Shown in pieces: positions 56,801 through 64,000 of a stretch of DNA of 64,000 bases (positions within the stretch are counted from its first letter, which is position 1; each line of letters opens with the position of its first letter). The stretch spans positions 19,363 to 83,362 of the forward strand of contig JAMKCH010014179.1 in assembly GCA_023653785.1 (NCBI GenBank), given 5' to 3'. The position numbers and the translations under genes are program-made. The DNA comes from Ophioderma brevispina. Lineage: Eukaryota > Echinodermata > Ophiuroidea > Amphilepidida > Ophiodermatidae. A model generated the notes under the pieces. That model did no database searches, had not been told where the DNA came from, and saw only the letters and a list, made by a program, of their open reading frames with translations.

Positions 56801-58489
56801 AGATCTTATACTTTCTTTTTCCCGTTTCCGTCAATAACTGCAAATGTAGATCTTTGGACCAGTTCAGCAGATCATCAAATTCAGACATTACCGAGGTTAT
56901 AGAACGAAGCCACAAACACAATACGGTTTGCAGCTTCCGTTTTCACAAGACATTGACACACAAAAAAAGGCGTTTATTAATTGCTAAACTGTGCGGCAGG
57001 GTCTGTCTGGTAGGCTTGGATTATAGTGTTGTTTCGTATCAATTAACCCTTAAGTGCATAAGGGAGGCGCAATGTGGAACTATATGGTATTTTTCGCGCC
57101 TGTTTTAACGCACTAAAGTATGTTGCACAAAGATGTTATTAATGTCCCTAAATATCGGCTGCTAATTCTGGCGTTTTCATACTAAGCATAAGTATTTTGG
57201 TGGCGCTTATTCCAAATTTGTTTGCCCATTAAATCGTATTGGGACTACTTTTGCCATGGCGTTGAGGAAAAAACAATGGTTTAAGTCGGAATGAACACGT
57301 TATATTAGGAAAGTATATAATTTTCATGATGACAAAAGTAGACTCGGTATTGTGTTTTCAAACAAAGGTTTTGATAGTAAAATTTGATGCAATTACGCTG
57401 CGCTCAGCAATTCACATCAATTTGACCCTACTAGCTGGGAGGTTGGAGAAGATTTCTATTTTTAAAAAAATTCTGGTCCCATTATGTTGAAATTTGGTTT
57501 TTGGTGTGATTTCAGTTTGTACTTTTGTGATTATTGTTGTATGTGTCCGCTGCTGCTTTGCTTGTGAGAGTCCTAAATGTTGAAAGAAACATGCTCAAAA
57601 GTTGCCATTTTTCCATTAGACGAATGATGTATTTGGTTAGTGGTGTTATAACCATATAGGCCAAATTGTATGGAGAAGTAGAAAGTGTTTCATTTTTGGT
57701 GCCACGTCATAAAAAAATGCTTTTGACCCGCCATTTTGAATCTGTTAATGATTGGTCGTATATTACCCCATTCATTAAGACCAGAGGTCTTGGTAAAAAA
57801 TTCCGACGGCAAAGTGATTTCGGGTGGGGGGGGGGCAACTTGGACCCCCTCATGGCCCACCAAACGGGGTGCAAGAAGACCTATGCACGTAGTGTAATAA
57901 TATAATAACATTTTTTAAAACGACAAATTAGTGAAATGTGATCACAATTTTGTATTCGGTCTCTAACAGTTGTAGAGATTAAAGCCTCCCAAAATGGCAC
58001 AAAAAGCTGAAATAAAAATAAATTTTGATTGTATAGTCAAAGCTTCACTTTTCATCATGTTTATTGACAGACATTGATCCATGAGTTCCCTAACAATTTA
58101 AGTACAGATTACTTCAAATTTGTGTGAGTGTCGAAAATGGCTAATTTACCCCTAAAAGCAATTAATAAAGTTCAATTTTATGAATCATTATTGATTGCTC
58201 ACAAAACACCTATTCTGTTATAGCAGCATTTTAACAACGAATTTCTTTGGAAAAATAGTTTATGACGTTGTTTATCAGCATGAGTGTCAAAAACGTTGTC
58301 ACCACTAGTATTAAATTGATTCATTTGGCGTGTTTACAAATCATATGCCTATTTCCTCACGTAACGTACATTGTTTTCGTTGTTTAATTCGTTAATAATT
58401 ATCTTACATATTCAGGGTAAACGCCTTTTACGACAAATCGCCCGTAGCACCCTTGGAGGGTACAAGATGTCTGGAATCGGCAGAGAAAA
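34303..58489 (+). CDS. ALDH1/ALDH2-family aldehyde dehydrogenase gene, split and partial, with many indels
   Basis: Nine exons in correct order match NAD(P)-dependent aldehyde dehydrogenases, which oxidise aldehydes to carboxylic acids. Borders: 34303-34443, 39727-39852, 44428-44618, 46821-46939, 47339-47431, 48963-49143, 51207-51373, 56850-57009, 58416-58489. Seen motifs include [44 protein letters not shown] (the family's catalytic-site Asn), [12 protein letters not shown] (coenzyme-binding Lys and Glu), IFGPVQQI and YKMSGIGRE. Introns begin GT and end AG with almost no exception, and joins preserve phase. Exons 1-2 and the final exon (LGEYG..Y) were not found; they may lie outside. Seven of nine exons need small indels, so this is either an intron-bearing pseudogene or a real gene in an error-prone assembly. 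ALDH1A versus ALDH2 cannot be decided. Confidence 0.85.
34820..36000 (+). repeat. Left arm of the 4.6-kb inverted-repeat element
   Basis: It pairs with 38580-39436. A second, diverged copy of the AATGGCCGCC...ATGCTGAGGA section lies just inside at about 36050-36260, so the left arm looks partly duplicated. The inner boundary is uncertain. Confidence 0.75.
38580..39436 (-). repeat. Right arm of the 4.6-kb inverted-repeat element
   Basis: The reverse complement follows the left arm block by block, with small indels. It is about 85 percent similar by eye in the best stretches. Confidence 0.75.
39727..39852 (+). CDS. ALDH exon B (one base missing)
   Basis: The acceptor is CCTCTCAG and the donor GTGAGC. 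It starts QLET and, after a one-base deficit near 39738, continues [33 protein letters not shown]. The expected ETLDNG motif is recovered only if one C is allowed in ACC(C)TGG. The exon ends in phase 1 (ATG G), which fits the next exon (G|AT GGC). The rest of the exon is clean. Confidence 0.88.
40560..40730 (+). pseudogene. Mariner-type transposase fragment (plus strand)
   Basis: Across a stop the plus strand reads [40 protein letters not shown], then a TSSTLG/FFYFG-like step. The WPPRSPDLTP motif, whose Asp is the third catalytic acid of mariner transposases, is present as EWPLR*SDLTP. Only the C-terminal third is present. No terminal inverted repeats were found around it. Confidence 0.6.
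40800..40965 (-). pseudogene. Mariner-type transposase fragment (minus strand)
   Basis: The minus strand reads [40 protein letters not shown]. The DGAPPH motif carries the second catalytic Asp of many mariner/Tc1-like transposases. It lies head-on to the plus-strand fragment 70 bases away, so either two copies met or one copy was inverted. Confidence 0.55.
41397..41630. mobile_element. MITE with perfect 37-bp terminal inverted repeats, nested
   Basis: 41397-41433 (CTGAAAGAAATATTAAAGAA...) and 41594-41630 are exact reverse complements over 37 bases. The total length is 234 bp. The perfect ends suggest a recent insertion relative to the degraded host element around it. Confidence 0.9.
41798..41872. 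repeat. (TA)n microsatellite
   Basis: About 75 bases of alternating TA with two small breaks, inside the 41061-42046 element. Confidence 0.95.
42047..43000. other. No gene recognised (ALDH intron)
   Basis: Intronic sequence without a recognised motif. GGGGTGGGGGT near 42710 is a short G-rich patch. Confidence 0.5.
43005..43422 (+). repeat. Tandem repeat, 138-bp unit, three copies
   Basis: TCATGGTCCAGATACATATA occurs at 43012, 43151 and 43289 (steps of 139 and 138), followed each time by GGATACTCTCTACACAAGCT and CAGCTTGGTTGAATTAGAGA. 138 is a multiple of 3, so the open frame 43074-43433 repeats one 46-residue peptide. This is a consequence of the repeat; no protein family was recognised. Confidence 0.92.
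44428..44618 (+). CDS. ALDH exon C (intact; coenzyme-binding core)
   Basis: With the G carried over from exon B, it reads [64 protein letters not shown]. The Asn of PWN contributes to the oxyanion hole in this family and the KPAE Lys/Glu pair contacts coenzyme. Vertebrate genes generally split this stretch into two exons; here it is one. The acceptor is TATCTGCAG and the donor GTGAGT. Confidence 0.92.
44750..46820. other. ALDH intron; one LINE tail, otherwise no gene
   Basis: 44768-44815 resembles 40275-40320 (GAATCGGATTTTTCGTTT...TTTATGTGTAG), so both belong to one dispersed repeat. 46150-46750 has loosely repeated GTGGTCATTTTGGCC phrases. Confidence 0.5.
45535..45632 (+). pseudogene. LINE C-terminal fragment
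   Basis: The plus strand reads [30 protein letters not shown] before a stop. This matches the 'WNSLP..VV...S...FK..LD' ending of many LINE reverse transcriptases. Nothing of the RT core is nearby. Confidence 0.55.
46821..46939 (+). CDS. ALDH exon D (indels)
   Basis: It reads [14 protein letters not shown] then [15 protein letters not shown] in one frame, matching the family's GFPPGVVNIVPG..PTAGAAI..H. After HMD the frame is disturbed, and G-S-T-E (GGGTCA.ACTGAG) is recovered before the donor GTATAA. The acceptor is TTATTGTAG. It would supply the Rossmann-fold loop that precedes the FTGST turn. Confidence 0.8.
47339..47431 (+). CDS. ALDH exon E (indels; catalytic Glu region)
   Basis: The acceptor is ATTTTGCAG. 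It reads [11 protein letters not shown], shifts to TNLKKV, and then a disturbed stretch (GAATGGAGAAGAGCCCACAG) can be read as E-L-G-G-K-S-P-T if several bases are restored. F-A-D-C follows, then a donor-like GTACCG. The ELGGK Glu is the general base of ALDH; it is not cleanly encoded here. Homology rests on the first half and the order of exons. Confidence 0.72.
47720..48955 (+). repeat. 1.2-kb T/G-rich, A-poor low-complexity tract (TTTTTGTTCTTTTGTTTC)
   Basis: The plus strand is almost entirely T with regular G and C, in units of TTTTTTGTTCTTTTGTTTC type. A is nearly absent except in a short island near 48310-48340. The tract ends directly at the TTTTTCTAAACAG acceptor of ALDH exon F. Long Phe/Leu/Cys-rich frames here (for example 47998-48522 and 48330-49070) are artefacts of composition; the last one merely runs into the real exon. 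Confidence 0.95.
48963..49143 (+). CDS. ALDH exon F (indels; catalytic Cys region)
   Basis: The acceptor is TTCTAAACAG and the donor GTAATA. It starts (V)DYAV, then EHQAL, then in a second frame LFFTV, then [11 protein letters not shown], and in a third [16 protein letters not shown], ending RSGPQ. The family pattern is ALFFN.GQCC.AGSR.FV, so this exon should carry the nucleophilic Cys. That segment (GGAAGGTTGGTGTCGCTGG) is disturbed and Cys is not clearly encoded in frame. A TAA stops the frame at 49068 unless an indel is allowed. Confidence 0.78.
49231..49242 (+). repeat. Poly-G run after ATT repeats
   Basis: ATT-type repeats at 49165-49225 end in a run of about 17 G (49226-49242). Such runs are common assembly error points. 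Confidence 0.8.
49560..49870 (-). pseudogene. GIY-YIG endonuclease of the second Penelope-like element
   Basis: The minus strand reads [14 protein letters not shown] (matching 'YIGET.R.L..R..EH'), [30 protein letters not shown] (matching 'AITDH....NH.INW..AKVI'). [16 protein letters not shown] end follows at about 49500-49550. Indels are present. It lies downstream of the RT palm in the same orientation. Confidence 0.7.
50088..50510 (-). pseudogene. Penelope-like RT palm fragment
   Basis: Minus-strand translation: [20 protein letters not shown] (RT block 4), [20 protein letters not shown] (catalytic YVDD), [20 protein letters not shown] (the 'I.FLD' block), [11 protein letters not shown] (the 'YRKPTHTDQY' block). 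The frame is open for 132 codons from the Met at 50486. The N-terminal RT blocks upstream were not found. Confidence 0.88.
51207..51373 (+). CDS. ALDH exon G (multiple indels)
   Basis: The acceptor is TTCAACACAG. It reads [22 protein letters not shown], then GG, after which single-base gains and losses scatter RRGDQGYFVNPTVFSDVRDD over several frames. GTGAATCCCACTGTA gives VNPTV. The tail is eroded and the donor (GTCAGT at 51374) is tentative. A palindromic satellite starts about 20 bases downstream. Confidence 0.75.
51391..52780. repeat. Orientation-switching satellite forming a ~1-kb palindrome
   Basis: Units of about 35-40 bases are built from GTTAAC, AAGCTGAACCCC, AAATAACGGTCC and TTATCTGGGGTTAAC. 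They run forward from about 51440 to 51890, flip to the reverse complement (GGTTCAGCTTTG, GATAAGGACCGTTATTTGGG) from about 51896 to 52438, and return to forward from 52446 to 52745. The leader near 51391 (GCACAAGGTATCAATTTCTT) recurs near 52450. The centre of symmetry is near 51893. No coding potential. Confidence 0.9.
52781..53487. other. No gene recognised
   Basis: AT-rich intronic sequence without recognised motifs. Confidence 0.5.
53494..53868. mobile_element. MITE with CAGGGCCGTAGCCAGG ends
   Basis: The left end is CAGGCCCGTAGCCAGG and the right end CCTGGCTACGGCCCTG. CATATA is found directly before the left end (53488-53493) and one base after the right end (53870-53875). The CAGGGCCG terminus resembles hAT-type MITEs. 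Each end abuts a long G run. It is 375 bp and non-coding. Confidence 0.8.
54460..54670. repeat. G-run repeat family member
   Basis: It opens with a run of about 10 G and closes with GGGGTCCCATGGAACCCACCTTGGGCACTAACGG. Related pieces lie at 55190-55232 and, in the other orientation, near 8510 and 9047. Confidence 0.5.
55190..55232. repeat. G-run repeat family terminus
   Basis: GGGGGGTCCCATGGAACCCA followed by C and G runs and TTGGGCACCAACGG, matching 54630-54668. Confidence 0.55.
55233..56849. other. No gene recognised (ALDH intron)
   Basis: AT-rich intron without recognised motifs; the minus-strand frame 55701-56000 is not supported by any motif. Confidence 0.5.
56850..57009 (+). CDS. ALDH exon H (indels)
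   Basis: The acceptor is AAATGTAG and the donor GTAGGC. It begins [11 protein letters not shown], the conserved EEIFGPV motif after the E-E carried by the previous exon. A frame change leads to [13 protein letters not shown], then frames for YGL..., DIDT.KKAF and R.GSVW. Its end (phase 2, TG) joins G|GTAAAC of the next exon to give W-V-N. Its 160-base length is close to the homologous vertebrate exon. Confidence 0.82.
57010..58415. other. No gene recognised (ALDH intron)
   Basis: Intron between exons H and I with no recognised element; a short G run lies at 57827-57836. Confidence 0.5.
58416..58489 (+). CDS. ALDH exon I (one base missing)
   Basis: The acceptor is ATATTCAG and the donor GTAAGT. 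It reads (W)[13 protein letters not shown] and, after one missing [12 protein letters not shown]. This is the family's C-terminal WVN.....P.GG.K.SG.GRE motif. The terminal exon with LGEYG..Y was not seen before position 64000. Confidence 0.87.
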
Positions 58490-58589
58490 GTAAGTGGCTA
58501 TCGAACAACAATATTTTATCGACAGTAAGATATACTTACAGGAAAGCCAAAATACGCCCCTTATATTATAGACAAGTGCGGCATCTTCA

Positions 58590-59125
58590 TTAAAGCAATA
58601 ACAGCACATTTATTTAAGAGCGCCCCCAATTTTCCCGGATATTTTGAGATTTTTGCACAGTTGCATTGGTAATTGGTAATTGTTAAAGGTAGAGATCAAA
58701 ACTCTCTATGTATTTGTAATTAGAATAATTAATATTGGAAATCTCCGATAATAATTCAACGGTTGTTGGAATGCTGGAAACGCCCTTCCAATATGAAATA
58801 GCCGGTAAATTGCGTCATGTACGTGTCTACGCTCATCCATTAGTTGTTCCGTCGGTTCATACAAGTCAAGTTAGAGATTATTTTTGTGAGGTGACATTAT
58901 TTCATCATGGACGGACATAAATGTAGCGTTTCTAACTCCGCCATTACATTACAATCAGGAATGTCGATTATAATTACAAAATCGCTACTTTCATGACAAA
59001 AACGCATTTTTTAGCGTTACTACTCGCAGGTATAGTTGACTAGACAATTACCAACACAACTGTGCAAAAATCTCAAATTTTGAAAACTGAGGGCGCTCTT
59101 CAAAAATGTGCTGTTATTGCTTTAA
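58590..59125. mobile_element. TTAA-flanked MITE, copy 2
   Basis: A 536-bp element with TTAA at both edges and inverted ends (TTAAAGCAATAACAGCACAT ... ATGTGCTGTTATTGCTTTAA) that extend about 100 bases inward through AAGAGCGCCC and GAGATTTTTGCACAGTTG. It is the same family as 28259-28823, in the opposite internal orientation. The frame 58735-58920 is spurious. It starts 101 bases after the exon I donor. Confidence 0.88.
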
Positions 59126-60540
59126 GCAATGATGTAAAAGTGTCATTAAGGGGGGTATGGGGTCTGAAAATGATAAAAAAATGTTCTAATTAAGAAAATG
59201 AGATAATGCAATGGCTAAATTGTGTAGATTGTAATCTACAAAATGCTTTTATTCGATCACAATCGGACATTCGGTTCCCGAGATATTGCTGATCAAAGTG
59301 AAGCAGTGTACGCAAAATTTGCCAAAAATGCATCATCTCCTATATTTTATCGTGTAAAAAAGGGTTATATTTAAGATAGTTTAAAAGATATTATTTATGA
59401 ACTATTTAACGCATTAATTTTGGCTAAGTCGAAGTAAATAAATACTCATATTATCTTTTCCATAATTTAAAGTAATTAAATGTCACTGGGTAAGTGATTT
59501 TTATGTATTTTATTGTTTTCTCACCCTGCGATATTTAAGAAAATTATTTAAAAAATTAATTACAGGACAATGGATGCACCTATTTCGATGATTCTTTCAT
59601 TAATAATTATGATAATTCAGTATAAAATGAAATGTTGAAAATAATTCCATATTTCACATCAAAAGCGCCCTCAATTTTGTCTAATGTTTCGAGGTCTATA
59701 ACTCGTTTCGTTAAAATACGCAAACATACAAAACGGAAACGAACATAACTAGAGAACGCTACATGCTATGAACATGAAATTTGGCACACATATTTAGCAA
59801 AATATAGGGCTAGTGAACCATGAAGGCCGATTTTCAAAATGGTGTTCCAATTTCAAATTACGCCATGAAATTATGCGATTGGTCGATTGCCGGTTGCCAA
59901 GGCAAAGGTATTAAAAATTCGGCTTCATGGTTCACTGTGTATTTACCCCCTGCACATTCCACCCAAGTTTCGTCCAGTAGCCACGTAGAGTTATTAAGTC
60001 ACATCCGTTCTAGGGTTAGCCAGGTCAGAGGCCTTACGTGGTTACCATGTTAACCAGAGTCAAATTCATATGGATTTTTAAAAACTTTGTGACATGGGCT
60101 GCAATAGGCTGTAGAACAGTATATACCACTATTAGGAAAATTAAGAAAACATCGTTTCAAAGTCTGCTCAGACCCCATAACCACCTCCTCATACACTTCA
60201 TTTAAATAAAAATTCCAACCAAGTAGCGGCCTAACTTTAAGTTTGCCCGCTTTACTCACCACCCTGTGTTCCTTTACTCGTTACTCTGAATATTAAAATC
60301 ACCAGTCACAGACGGTCAACCAAGGTGCATGCCATGTGGGAATCAAATCGGCGTCCGTGTGTTTGCTTGGTTTAACGCCCATTTTCCGCGTGCGTTGCTG
60401 AGTTAATGTCGCGGCGAAGTAATTATAAAATCGTTCGGTTTCTCCGAAGCGCGCTGATTTGGTCTTAATAATTTCAGGTGAGGGCTAATTTACAAGGGTG
60501 ACCAATAAAAACTTTACCTAAAATTAAAAGTTATATTTTG
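59126..60540. other. No gene recognised
   Basis: 59655-59680 (AAAAGCGCCCTCAATTTTGT) resembles an end of the TTAA MITE family. No other motif was recognised. Confidence 0.5.
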
Positions 60541-60554
60541 TCCCAATTTCTTAC

Positions 60555-60690
60555 TACTACTACTAAACCAAAGTTTTAAATCCGGTTTTATCCGCGTCAA
60601 ACGGGGGTGGCACGGAGTCACCTACTTTGAGCAACCACGCCCTGACTCCTTCCTTCCACCTCACCCGATTCAGGTCCATCAAAAAGTCGT
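60555..60690 (-). pseudogene. LINE RT tail, second piece
   Basis: The minus strand reads LNRVRWKEGVRAWL, the usual 'A.NR..WR.GVR.IA' ending that follows the EDA of 61690. A 3' extension (PPPFDADKTGF) follows in the same frame. Confidence 0.6.
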
Positions 60691-61270
60691 TTAGGTCTGC
60701 TCACGTAATGCACAGCTTTTTAAAGCTGTTTTTGGCCTTAAGAGTGACTGTTTATGAATAAAATTTATACTTGGGAGTTATGTTTTCAAATGATCCGCAC
60801 TAGAGATGTTGTAACCGGATGAGAAAGTATAGCAAGAAGGCTAAAGATGCAATAATTCTACTTTTCTCCCTGTTGGCCAGCCAAAATACGTCTTAAAGGG
60901 TCCCTGCTCGGTACACAAGAGCGCATATCATAGATTACATGGCCTTTTTTTATCATCCTCTATTATGCACTAATTGTTAAGTTTAAAAAACATGTATATT
61001 GGTTATTAAAGTTTCGCAAGAGGTCTCGGAGAGCATGTCGCAATAGTGAGACGATACGTGACCATAATTCGAATGGATAAAATTGCTAAAAATAACTGAC
61101 TACCTATGTTCCAATATGTGATAAACCGAGAAGATGTCAGTGTTATATTATACATGTTTAGCATTATAAAAATCTGGTTTCAACGTAACAATTTCCCAGC
61201 CCTAGTAATGAAAGAAAGCCCTCATGTTACGTTCATACGGCGACAGATACGTTACCTCCCTACTGCTACT

Positions 61271-61440
61271 CTCTTGCAATAGGCGTGATACATAAAGTCG
61301 AACACTACACAATGCTTTAGTATGAAGGTAATAGGTGATAACGTATAGAGACTACGCTCTTGCAATACGGCGTGATACATAAATTCGAATACACACCATG
61401 CTTTAGTATGAAGGTAATACTTGATAACGTATAGAGACTT
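61271..61440 (+). repeat. Two-copy tandem repeat, 86-bp unit
   Basis: CTCTTGCAATAGGCGTGATA (61271) repeats at 61357. Both copies end GATAACGTATAGAGACT. It lies inside the sequence that splits the LINE tail. Confidence 0.85.
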
Positions 61441-61684
61441 AGTCGGTGAAGCTTGTACTTTCATCAAGAACATCACGACTAAGAAAAAGGCCCGACCGAT
61501 ACGTTACTACAGATACGTTACTTAAGGTTGTTAACGTGGATGGTCAATATACTAAAAATCGGATATATTTTTTAAGCTCACCCATGCAATGTTCCGTGTT
61601 CTGGAATATTAAGGTTTTCGATTTTCAGTGATTTTCAGGAATTCCTAATGTTGATATTTTTTTCATTTTGGGGATACAGCTTTA

Positions 61685-62112
61685 ACACTGGCATCCTCCA
61701 TGTCAACCCAACCCTCCTAACTCTCCTCCTCCACTTGTTTTCTTCTTCCATGTCTTCTTTGGACGTCCCCTTCCTCCTCAAAACCACCCACCTCGAACTC
61801 CAAAAGCCCTTCTAACACAGGCTCGTCATCCTTCCTCAAACACTGCCCAGGCCAACGTAACTATTCGCCTTCGCCAATCGGCCCACCGCCTCTCTTCCAA
61901 ACCCAAATCTGCATCAAGTCCTTGCAGTCTTTATCCTGTCCATCAACTTCACATCACACTTGCTCTCATCATTGCTCTCTCTGTCCTCCTCAAAATAACC
62001 CATCTCATTTTCTCAGACACCACGTCTCACTTCCATACAGCATCACTCCGATTCACACACCTCTTATACAAACAACCCTTCCTTTCTTCTCAATACATTG
62101 CACAGTCAAAGT
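61685..62112 (-). pseudogene. LINE RT tail, first piece
   Basis: In shifting frames: VLYGSETWCLRENEM, KLMDRIKTARTLMQ, LRWPGQCLRKDDE, LEFEV, RGRPKKTW-like residues and WRRRVRRVGL, then MEDA. This is the classic end of RTE/I-type LINE polyproteins (GSETW..., RW.GH..R.D, RGRPK..W). Frame changes show that it is dead. Confidence 0.8.
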
Positions 62113-62214
62113 AATTTATCTTAATGGTCTTACCTTTGTTTGTATGTTCCTTCCCACTTGTCTTCCTTGATTTGCGATGCACTTAGTAGCCGCCTGGAGT
62201 GCACGTGTTGAATA

Positions 62215-62590
62215 GCTCTTGATGTTACACTACTTTTCCTTCTAATTGTGGTAAATGCTCGTTTATCCATCGTCGTAGTTCTGCTAAAGTGTTTTTTTGG
62301 AACCCGTCATTGTAAATTCTAGCTTTTACATCCCCAATAGCCCAAATTAGCTAGTTAGATCCGGTGACTGAGGGGGACTGACCATTCCATTCCACCACAT
62401 GCCCTAAATTCCAATGATCCGACTTGAAAAGAGTTCCTGAAGGCAATTTCTTACCAGTAACCACCATTTCTTTGGTGCTGAAAATTCCGCCTGCAACTCT
62501 GGAATCCAAATGTTGATGATTAATGATATTGAGATAACCGAAGCTTTTACAACCCATGCACATATCAATTTTGGAAAAAATCTAAATTTG
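62215..62590 (-). pseudogene. Tc1/mariner-superfamily transposase relic
   Basis: Minus-strand frames give GTLFKSDHWNLGHVVEWNG (position of the 'LFQQDN.P.HT...V..W' second-Asp motif, degraded), then SPPQSPDL (third catalytic-acid motif), then IGDVKARIYNDGFQ, KNTLAELRRWINEHLPQLEG, typical of the C-terminus. Only the C-terminal half is present, in at least two frames. It differs from the 40.6-kb fragments. Confidence 0.6.
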
Positions 62591-62863
62591 AACAAGGTGT
62601 GTGTGTAGGGGGAGAGTCCTCAAAGACGACCTGAGAGATGGTCCCCGTTGTGCACTGCTAAAATTACGTTTTTATTTTAATGTACAATCACTAGAAAATG
62701 TTCAGACAAAATTTATAACATTTAAGATACTCCTTTCTACATGGCACATCAATTACGTATCATAATCCTTTGAAAACTTGAGTATAGATAAAATATATCG
62801 AACCAGCTTTGAAATTCTCTTTCTCCTTTCTTGATTTCAGTTCTTGTATTTCTATCTGATGTT

Positions 62864-62891
62864 AGAAAAAAAAAAAAAAAAAAAAAAAAAC
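62864..62891 (+). repeat. Poly-A run
   Basis: Nearly 28 consecutive A. About 50 bases later the frame LIPWNVKGLT resembles the first residues of an L1-type endonuclease (ISWNVNGL), but nothing further supports it. Confidence 0.7.
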
Positions 62892-63249
62892 CCTCAATTA
62901 TATAAATAATGATACATTAAGATATGATTTGTTGTTTAATCCCATGGAACGTGAAAGGCTTAACCGGAATTTATGGAGATAAAAACTGTTAGTCTTTTTT
63001 GTGGTTTAAAGATGTTTCTAATCATACCTATAACAACAACTTTTGAAAATAATGAAATTGGTTTAAATTAAACTGATTATTTATTTTATATTTTAAAGTT
63101 ACTATACTTACTTTAAAGAGGTGTTTAATTGTTCTTTCGTCAGTTTTATTAATGCTTTAATTTTTTCTTTCTTTGTGTTATTTTGTTTATATCTATGAAT
63201 GCACCTTTAAGATTCAGCTATCCTTGTAATTTCCCTGGACAAAAAATTA

Positions 63250-63485
63250 AACCGCTTGGTTGCCCCGATTTACCCATGCGATAATTGAACGTTGGTCCCG
63301 GCTGCGATGGTTATCTCGATGTATGTTTTGCTGATAAGGGAAAGGCGCTGATCCCGAATCTGCGCCTCCCTTGAAAGGATGTTAATTTTAATTGTATGGT
63401 TTGGGCCACAGTGATCAGCGGCCATTTGGGAAGCTCTTAGAAGGCCAATAGCATAAGGCGCTATATAAATCTCTGCTATTATTAT
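63250..63485 (+). mobile_element. SINE/retroposon with ATT-repeat tail
   Basis: It ends GCATAAGGCGCTATATAAATCTCTGCTATT followed by ATT/TTA repeats, the tail type common in echinoderm and hemichordate retroposons. The body (GGCGCTGATCCCGAATCTGC, GGCCACAGTGATCAGCGGCC) is non-coding. The head was not matched to a tRNA. Confidence 0.6.
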
Positions 63486-64000
63486 TTATTACTACTGCTT
63501 TAATGTTTAATTATTACCTGTCAGTTATTTGGATGGATATTAAAATAAATAACACCTGTATGTTTGTGCCATATTTGCATTTTATGCAGATACCACTTTT
63601 GATGTTCATATGCTTTGTTAGAGGATTTTATTTTGACCCATTTTTCCCACATTTTGCTGCAGAGTAGAAGTTACAGAAAATGAACCATTTTGGCAATCAA
63701 TTTCCACAAAATTGGTGTTCGTTTTAATCTTTCTGGATTCCATGTTTAAGAGGACCTATATAAATTGTAATTTTGCTGACATGAAGTGTCCTTCCTTCAG
63801 CTCAGTAAAGAATGCCATATATTTTGTGTAGGCCATTGCTCTAAATTGTCTGCCACAAATCATACTATGTCTTAGTCATGATTATAAATGATGAACCTAT
63901 GTTATCCCCAACTGCTCTTGATTCAAATGAGATTATTAAGAATGTTTATTAATACTGTAAGAAGAAGATGTTCCTTGGGTTGGCACAACTCATTTGTTGA
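63486..64000. other. No gene recognised
   Basis: AT-rich sequence to the end of the window; no ALDH terminal exon was seen. Confidence 0.5.

Larger units (their letters stand above)
60555..62112 (-). mobile_element. LINE 3' part, interrupted by ~1 kb
   Basis: The minus strand from 62112 to 61685 and again from 60690 to 60555 encodes the C-terminal end of a LINE reverse transcriptase. The two pieces are consecutive in the protein, so the ~1-kb sequence between them looks like an insertion. Confidence 0.75.

Noticed and set aside
60010..60480. Acceptor-like AATAATTTCAG near 60478, considered as the start of the last ALDH exon
   Set aside because: The following sequence does not encode the expected LGEYG..Y ending in any frame.
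62935..62975. LIPWNVKGLT, like the start of an L1-type endonuclease, after a poly-A run
   Set aside because: Only about ten residues match and nothing further downstream supports an endonuclease.

Overview
The window looks like nuclear DNA from a marine invertebrate deuterostome (echinoderm- or hemichordate-like). This is an inference from style: long introns, dense decayed retroelements, tRNA-derived SINE fragments, and element tails ending in an AAAGCGCTATATAAA-like motif followed by ATT triplets. There are no bacterial-style gene clusters, operons or ribosome binding sites. Nearly all longer open frames are chance frames inside repeats.

One cellular gene can be recognised: a split aldehyde dehydrogenase of the ALDH1/ALDH2 family on the + strand. 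Nine exons were found between 34303 and 58489, in collinear order and with mostly canonical AG/GT borders. They run from the region before the coenzyme fold to the C-terminal GYKMSG motif. Two exons read cleanly. The other seven each need one or more small indels to keep the ALDH frame, so the copy is either an intron-bearing pseudogene or a real gene in an indel-prone assembly. The 5' exons and the last exon were not found.

Layout. 0.3-3.3 kb: decayed LINE on the - strand, with endonuclease, reverse transcriptase and tail. 3.3-3.8 kb: minisatellite. 5.9-7.6 kb: Penelope-like element with inverted terminal repeats. 9.5-11.4 kb: L1/Tx1-type LINE relic. 15.1-16.5 kb: G-rich and GTGACC minisatellites. 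17.0-18.1 kb: AT-rich unique sequence with clustered POU/SOX-like motifs, a candidate regulatory block. 22.0-23.9 kb: a 107-bp tandem repeat, then a tyrosine recombinase relic split by a MITE. 25.6 kb: a tRNA-type SINE. 28.3 kb and 58.6 kb: two inverted copies of one TTAA-flanked MITE family. 31.1 and 33.7 kb: further MITEs.

The ALDH introns hold most of the unusual structure: a 4.6-kb element with very long terminal inverted repeats (34.8-39.4 kb), mariner relics, a nested MITE pair (41.1-42.0 kb), a 138-bp tandem repeat (43.0-43.4 kb), a 1.2-kb T/G-rich, A-poor tract directly before a splice acceptor (47.7-48.95 kb), an antisense Penelope-like element (49.5-50.5 kb), and an orientation-switching satellite that folds as a ~1-kb palindrome (51.4-52.8 kb). 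Beyond the last exon found lie a broken LINE (60.5-62.1 kb), a mariner-type transposase relic (62.2-62.6 kb) and a SINE tail (63.25-63.5 kb).

No CRISPR array, rRNA gene, intact tRNA gene, virus-like gene or intact transposase was found. All homology calls were made by eye from translated motifs and were not tested by database search.
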